From Siphonodentalium dalli (taxonomy: Eukaryota; Mollusca; Scaphopoda; Gadilida; Siphonodentaliidae), in the NCBI GenBank assembly GCA_032622095.1, contig CP136061.1, forward strand, positions 26,288,991-26,352,990: a DNA stretch of 64,000 nt, written 5' to 3'. How positions within the stretch are numbered: position 1 is the first letter of the stretch; every line of letters begins with the position of its first letter. Below the pieces are notes generated by a model that saw only the letters and a program-made list of their open reading frames with translations, searched no databases and was not told where the DNA came from. The translations under genes were made by a program, and so were the position numbers. Shown piece by piece: positions 59,438-64,000 of this stretch.

Positions 59438-59628
59438 AACAATCACACAGACATTGTAAGATGTTTTTTGATCACCAACAAAACTTAATCAGTTAATATC
59501 AATCATAAAGTCATTCAACATGTGTCATGCCTGATATGTAGCAACACACAAAAATAATACCTATTTTAAAAATAAGGGAATATTTTCACAAAACAAGAGA
59601 CTTGTGAGAATATAACATTTCTTCAATA

Positions 59629-59841
59629 CGCCTTGTCACCGAGTCGTGGCCATATTGGATCCATCAAGCCCCGTTCAGTTTTTTTTAGTGCTAAAGGTCA
59701 AAGTACTGTAGTAGCATTCCATATACAGAGCTTTTGAATATTCATGATTTCCATATATGGAATGCTACTCCAGAATTGTAGCTCTAAAAAAAGGAACAGG
59801 GCTGGATGGATCCAATATGGCCATGACTCCATGACAAAGCA
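59629..59841. repeat. Imperfect palindrome around CCATATTGGATCC
   Basis: GCCTTGTCACCGAGTCGTGG to CATTCCATATA at the left is mirrored by TATGGAATGCTACTCCAG to CATGACTCCATGACAAAGC, with an inner GCATTCCATATA hairpin. Probable MITE. Confidence 0.75.
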
Positions 59842-59871
59842 TATAGATCTATTAGGCATGAAATGTGAGCT

Positions 59872-59981
59872 AGTAACTCATAGTGCAAAAATATTGTGAT
59901 AGAAAACATGGTCACATTATATGACCATGTTATAATAATATGACCATGTTTTCTATCACAATATTTTTGCACTGAGTTACT
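59872..59981. repeat. Palindrome, 110 bp
   Basis: AGTAACTCATAGTGCAAAAA is mirrored by TTTTTGCACTGAGTTACT, with inner ATATTGTGATAGAAAACATG on the left and its complement on the right. Probable MITE; it abuts the previous palindrome. Confidence 0.8.
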
Positions 59982-59989
59982 AACTATTG

Positions 59990-60590
59990 AAATCAATGTA
60001 AATGATTGACATCTAGTCTACAACCATTGAGGATAAAATTTTAAATAAATATATATGAAGTCATTGCTGCCAGGAATAATTATCGTGGCAACAAGATCAG
60101 AATTGATTTTTTTTTTTATTAATTCAATTAAACATTCTCCAAGTGGAAAGTGAAGGGAGACATCACCTCACAAATATTATTTTTGGTACATGTACTCTTA
60201 ACTTTTTGCCTGGTACATGCCATCATTTGCTGAGTCGTTAACATTATATCCATTGTGTAGTTAAAAAATTAATGGGAATGTTAAAAATACTTCCTTTCAA
60301 TATCCAGCATTTTAGTTTCCTATGCAAATTTTGTCTCACTAAATTATGATGAAGGAGGTTTGTAAATTTAATACCACTAAAAATTACAGATGTTAGTTGC
60401 CAACGATAATTTGTTGTCTGTTACGTTTTACGTTTTAATTTTAGAAATTCAAGTAAGGGAGAGGTGCTCTAAATTAAACCTGGAACAGCCCCTGTAATTA
60501 CACATGTGATCACATTTTTCTATCGACCCTATTTCTCACAAAATTACATTACAACAGTGACCTGAAAGACTGCACCCTATGATATATAAA
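59990..60590. other. No supported feature
   Basis: AT-rich intergenic DNA. No gene, hairpin or shared repeat was recognised. Confidence 0.5.
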
Positions 60591-60591
60591 C

Positions 60592-60974
60592 CTAACCCTT
60601 TACCCAACAAACCGGCCAAATAAAGCTTCAACAGCCTAAAATATCTTCGGTCTGTCTCAATAGACCCATACAAATATGGATATCATTGGAACCGGCTCCT
60701 TGACCACATTGTGATAGTTACAGTTATGCCCTGTGCCAATGCATTCTCTTATATATGCGAGTCGACCATAGGTCGCCTCGCATATATAAGAGAATGCATT
60801 GGCCTAAAAAAAATCTTTTTTTAACACTTTTTATCATTTTTTCTTACATTCTTTAACAATTTTAGAATTTTTAATGTGTTAAGCCAATGCATTCTCTTAT
60901 ATATGCGAGGCGACCTATGGTCGACTCACATATATAAGAGAATGCATTGGCACAGGGCCGTTCTGTTGGGTTAA
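60592..60974. mobile_element. Family A TTAA MITE, copy 3 (inverted)
   Basis: This is the reverse complement of copies 1 and 2. It begins CTAACCCTTTACCCAACAAA and ends TCTGTTGGGTTAA; the terminal TAAAG of the right end is missing. Both internal hairpins are retained. Confidence 0.88.
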
Positions 60975-61789
60975 TGCACTAATAGTATATCTGGCTTTAT
61001 AATCTTAATATTTTCAGAAAATGGAATAATTAGAAATTAATTGAGATTTTAAATTATTCCAGATTCAATTTGTGAGATTTATTTCCTCTAAAAATTGTAT
61101 TATTTTATTGCTTGAGTATTAATGGTTGTAAGATGATATGTCATTTTAGGCATCCTATTAGATACTTAGGAGAAACATTGCAAAAAATATTAAAGGAATG
61201 GTACATTAAATTAAAATGTTGGGAGTTGATTTTCCGTGAAAGCGCTTATATTTATAAACAAAAATAGAGATGAGCAAAGACTACCACTTGAAATACAGTT
61301 ATGAAATTCTGGTGCAAAATTCTACTAAAAGTTGAGCCAAATGAATCTTGGCACCAATGTCATCAACTATAAATAGCACAGGAGAGGCAATGTCATGCTT
61401 GGCCAATCATAATGTCCTTTTTATAGTGATTTCCTGCGACATGAAAACAAAAATCAGGTATATTATGTTTGAGGACTGAAGAGTAATGGAAAATTTTATA
61501 TCAAAAGGGACTAGTACAATGAAATGCTTTGTGTTATATTTTCATGCAAATGTTGTCAAGTGAAAACTTTTTATGCCATTGGCACAGCGAGAATTAATAG
61601 CGACAGAAGTCTGGTGTATCGCATCGCTTATGAGGACTGAAGACTGGTGGTATCAATGAATCAGAGAGTATCAATCAATGGGAAAAGCAGAGGGGATGCT
61701 CTAGCAATGATATGATTGAAGTTATGTGTTCTTCAGCAGAAAAACAACTACAGCAGACACAAATTAGGCTGGTGTGTTTCCCCCAGCCC
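60975..61789. other. No supported feature
   Basis: AT-rich intergenic DNA downstream of the PDHB 3' end. No repeat shared with the rest of the window was recognised. Confidence 0.5.
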
Positions 61790-61905
61790 TTATCATTGGC
61801 TACGGCAATCAGCAATGGCGAAGCAATTTGCTGAAGCAAACTGGTCCATGGCAAAGGGTTGCCGTTGTAGATTGCCGAAGCCAAACAATCTGAATTAAGC
61901 AGGAA
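61790..61905. repeat. Family I palindromic repeat, copy 2
   Basis: CAGCCCTTATCATTGGCTAC, CAATTTGCTGAAGCAAACTG and TAGATTGCCGAAGCCAAACA match 63609-63730. A 14-C run follows (61911-61924). Confidence 0.75.
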
Positions 61906-62309
61906 TGACTGCCCCCCCCCCCCCTTCAACTGTAAAAATTTCAAAGGATGTCCAAATTTGAGTGAGAACTGTGCAAGCTAACATTTAGTCTATTTGTAAG
62001 GGGCAATTCTAGTTCTGGTAGGCTAAAGATGACTGCACACAGCAAGTTAAAAAGTTTAGCCAAAACTTGCAAAGGTAACAACATTTTCACGTTCTAATTT
62101 ATAATGTGACTTCATTAGACCCCTCTTGTCATTAAATCTTATCCAGAACTATTCAACAAAATACATCCATAGCTTCGCAGATATCATAATACCGAAAAAA
62201 CCTGCAAATAAAATCATTTTTTTTATATTAGGGAAAACACATCTATTTTAATTTTAGGTCTTGCGAAATCTGCTCTGAACTTCTAACACCATACAATCTC
62301 ATATATGAT

Positions 62310-62461
62310 CCAAGTCTGAGTTTAGTGTGCCTGTCATTTGCAGAATGAGGTCCCAAGAGGGTGAATCTAGTGATGCTATCCCGCATACTGGGCTAGCATC
62401 ACCAATATCACCCTCTAGGGACCACATTCTGCAAATGACAGGCACACTAAACTCAGGCTTG
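62310..62461. mobile_element. Family D MITE, solo form near PDHB stop codon
   Basis: It is a palindrome from CAAGTCTGAGTTTAGTGTGC to GCACACTAAACTCAGGCTTG, flanked by TATATGAT on each side (62302-62309, 62462-62469), a second clear 8-bp duplication for this family. It probably lies in the PDHB 3' UTR. Confidence 0.88.
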
Positions 62462-62528
62462 TATATGATGATAACACAATTTATCGTATAAATCAGTCAC
62501 ACATTTCCTTTGTGAAATTAGCAGACTA

Positions 62529-62677
62529 CTATGATATGTTTAGAGATTTTTTGACAGAGTTAACAACATTAAAAGTTCTTGGATTTGCATTTTCTTCTAG
62601 TGTTTTGGCGTAGGGCATTGGAACATCTGCACCTGTTACTCTTAAAACTGGAGAGTCCAAATAGTTAAATGCAGAAC
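62529..62677 (-). CDS. PDHB: Pyruvate dehydrogenase E1 beta subunit, last coding exon
   Basis: Read on the minus strand, the exon starts after a tttacag acceptor and ends at TAG (62529-62531). It encodes [24 protein letters not shown], a variable stretch, and a KKSLNIS end. The [12 protein letters not shown] motif is diagnostic of the transketolase C-terminal domain of PDH E1 beta, the mitochondrial thiamine-diphosphate enzyme subunit that helps make acetyl-CoA from pyruvate. The first two bases complete a Gly codon from the previous exon. Upstream exons should lie beyond 64000; I saw no further PDHB-like exon in 62680-64000. A TTAA MITE begins 66 bp into the intron, and a family D palindrome (62310-62461) lies 67 bp past the stop, probably within the 3' UTR. 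Confidence 0.92.
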
Positions 62678-62743
62678 CTGTAAATACACAGATAAAAAAT
62701 TTGTTTTTACTTTTAGTGAAGGTGTGAATGAGTTAATTAGATA

Positions 62744-63245
62744 TTAAAGGTATTCAATCTGATCAGACGCTCCTAAATTACTATTTCTTTGGCTTCGGGG
62801 GTAAAAAATATTTGATTCGAGTCAAGCAACCCACCCATCAAAGCTCAGAGAGATCAGATATCAATTTTTGAAGTTTGTTTATTTCTCGAGATGTGGCCCA
62901 GAAAACACGTGGTCAAATGGACAAATTGCGGATGAAGATGGATAACTCTAAAATCAAGACATTATTATTACAAATTGCGGATGAAGATGGATAACTCTAA
63001 AATCAAGTGGTTATTATTACCACTTGATATTAGAGTTATCCATATTCATCCGCAATATAGCAATTTATCCGTTTGACCACATGTTTTCTGGGTCACATCT
63101 CGAGAAATTAAAAAACTTCAAAAATCGATATCTGATCACTCTGAGCTATGAAGGGTGGGTTCCTCGACTCGATTCAAATATTTTTTACCCCCGAAGCCAA
63201 AGAAATAGTAATTTAGGGGCGTCTGATTGGATTGAGTACCTTTAA
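62744..63245. mobile_element. Family H palindromic TTAA MITE, copy 3
   Basis: TTAAAGGTATTCAATCTGAT at the left mirrors ATTGGATTGAGTACCTTTAA at the right. A short stretch near the centre (GGATGAAGATGGATAACTC, 62931 and 62982) is duplicated, making one arm longer. It lies in the PDHB intron, 66 bp from the last exon. Confidence 0.87.
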
Positions 63246-63316
63246 TGCATCTCACAGAACCTAAGTTGAGGCAATCTTTCTGGTTTACTCAATGTTTACA
63301 TAAAATAAAGCACCAG

Positions 63317-63345
63317 TCTCTCTCTCTCTTTCTCTCTCTCTCTCT
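63317..63345. repeat. CT microsatellite
   Basis: (TC)n run of 29 bp with a single interruption (CTTTC). Confidence 0.95.
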
Positions 63346-63608
63346 GACCCCCAGCAGATTCATCAATTTTTTCTACGCTTATTAAATACATCATTATCAT
63401 GTTATACATATCCTGTCATTCATATCATGTACTCTTCAACTTGGCCTCTTGCCCTCCGCTCTTCTTATATACTCCATGTCTTTTTCTTTTCTGAGGAGAT
63501 AACTCAACATAAGCGATGACTCACTTGTTAAATCATCTTCACCATCATCTATTCCACTAAATCATGTCATAAATAAACATTTGTAAAAAATATTATATAT
63601 GTTCTTCA

Positions 63609-63730
63609 GCCTTCATAATTGGCTACGGCAATCGGCAATGCCGAAGCCATTTGCTGAAGCAAACTAGGCCACGGTAAATGGTTGCCGTAGCAGATTGCCG
63701 AAGCCAGACAATCTGAATTAAAAGGGCTGG
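63609..63730. repeat. Family I palindromic repeat
   Basis: CAGCCTTCATAATTGGCTAC and CGGCAATCGGCAATGCCGAA with GCCGTAGCAGATTGCCGAAG form an imperfect hairpin ending AATTAAAAGGGCTGG. Relatives lie at 4874-4945 (left part) and 61790-61905. Confidence 0.75.
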
Positions 63731-64000
63731 TTCTTTGAGGGTAAAATCAAATATTGTTTAAACCAAAGTTTCAGGCTTTGCAAATTAATTCTCAGCAATC
63801 ATGTTGAAATTGGTTTAAGTAGAAGTTTCACCATAATTTTTCCATTCCCATTAAATTGATGTGAAACACTCCGGTATGGTGATCAAATACAAATGGAGCA
63901 TAATCTTGTTCAAAGTAGTATCTTATATATTAATTAAATGAAGTGACTCTCGATGACGAAATCGTTTTTGCTAGTTTATCGCTGATAGATGCGTCCCGAA

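Noticed and set aside
1-64000. tRNA, rRNA, CRISPR array, bacterial operon or integrated virus
   Set aside because: No tRNA box pair, rRNA block, regular short spacer array, compact gene run or viral protein was seen on either strand.
62680-64000. Additional PDHB exons
   Set aside because: I looked on the minus strand for the preceding conserved segment and found none; the region is MITE, microsatellite and unique AT-rich sequence.

Overview
The window is animal genomic DNA: AT-rich, intron-bearing and packed with transposon remnants. It contains two recognisable host genes. A LEMD3/MAN1-type inner nuclear membrane protein gene on the + strand has its last ten coding exons at 4725-45844, and the last coding exon of pyruvate dehydrogenase E1 beta (PDHB) lies on the - strand at 62529-62677. 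The genes converge and each continues beyond the window. All ten LEMD3 exons join in one open frame of 324 residues plus stop, and every intron has GT-AG ends. Repeats with a terminal hairpin, a CCGT-rich stretch and ~150-190 bp core tandem units resemble the pearl/Helitron-like elements known from bivalves. I therefore favour a marine mollusc or other lophotrochozoan, but no marker gene here proves it.

Layout. 1-4724: intron or upstream sequence, ending in a nest of TTAA-flanked MITEs (3669-4602). 4725-11453: exons a-c separated by MITEs, a 16-bp minisatellite (5185-5513), an hAT element with an 8-bp target duplication (6856-7937) and a tandem-repeat element (8716-10780). 11454-20580: one 9.1-kb intron holding a second such element, an hAT relative (17519-18332) and many palindromes. 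20581-25941: exons d-f, bracketed by copies of one palindromic hAT-type MITE (family D). 25942-36895: hAT elements, a 5.1-kb giant palindrome (28381-33467), exon g, a broken hAT transposase and exon h. 36896-45216: an intron containing a nearly intact 6.3-kb LINE (37685-44013). 45217-45844: the last two exons. 45845-62528: intergenic, with nested transposons and a PIF/Harbinger deletion derivative. 62529-64000: PDHB last exon and part of its intron.

How it works together. The host genes are unrelated: one anchors and regulates at the nuclear envelope, the other is a mitochondrial enzyme subunit. The mobile DNA is the main story. At least seven families of TTAA-flanked palindromic MITEs (piggyBac-like signature), one abundant hAT-type palindrome family, several larger hAT elements, PIF/Harbinger, LINE and pearl-like elements are inserted into one another. 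These nestings give a relative order of activity. Several insertions lie within about 25-75 bp of splice acceptors, and one exon is flanked on both sides by mutually complementary palindromes.

I found no tRNA, rRNA, CRISPR or prokaryotic feature. Exon calls rest on reading frame, splice sites and remembered family similarity, not on alignments.
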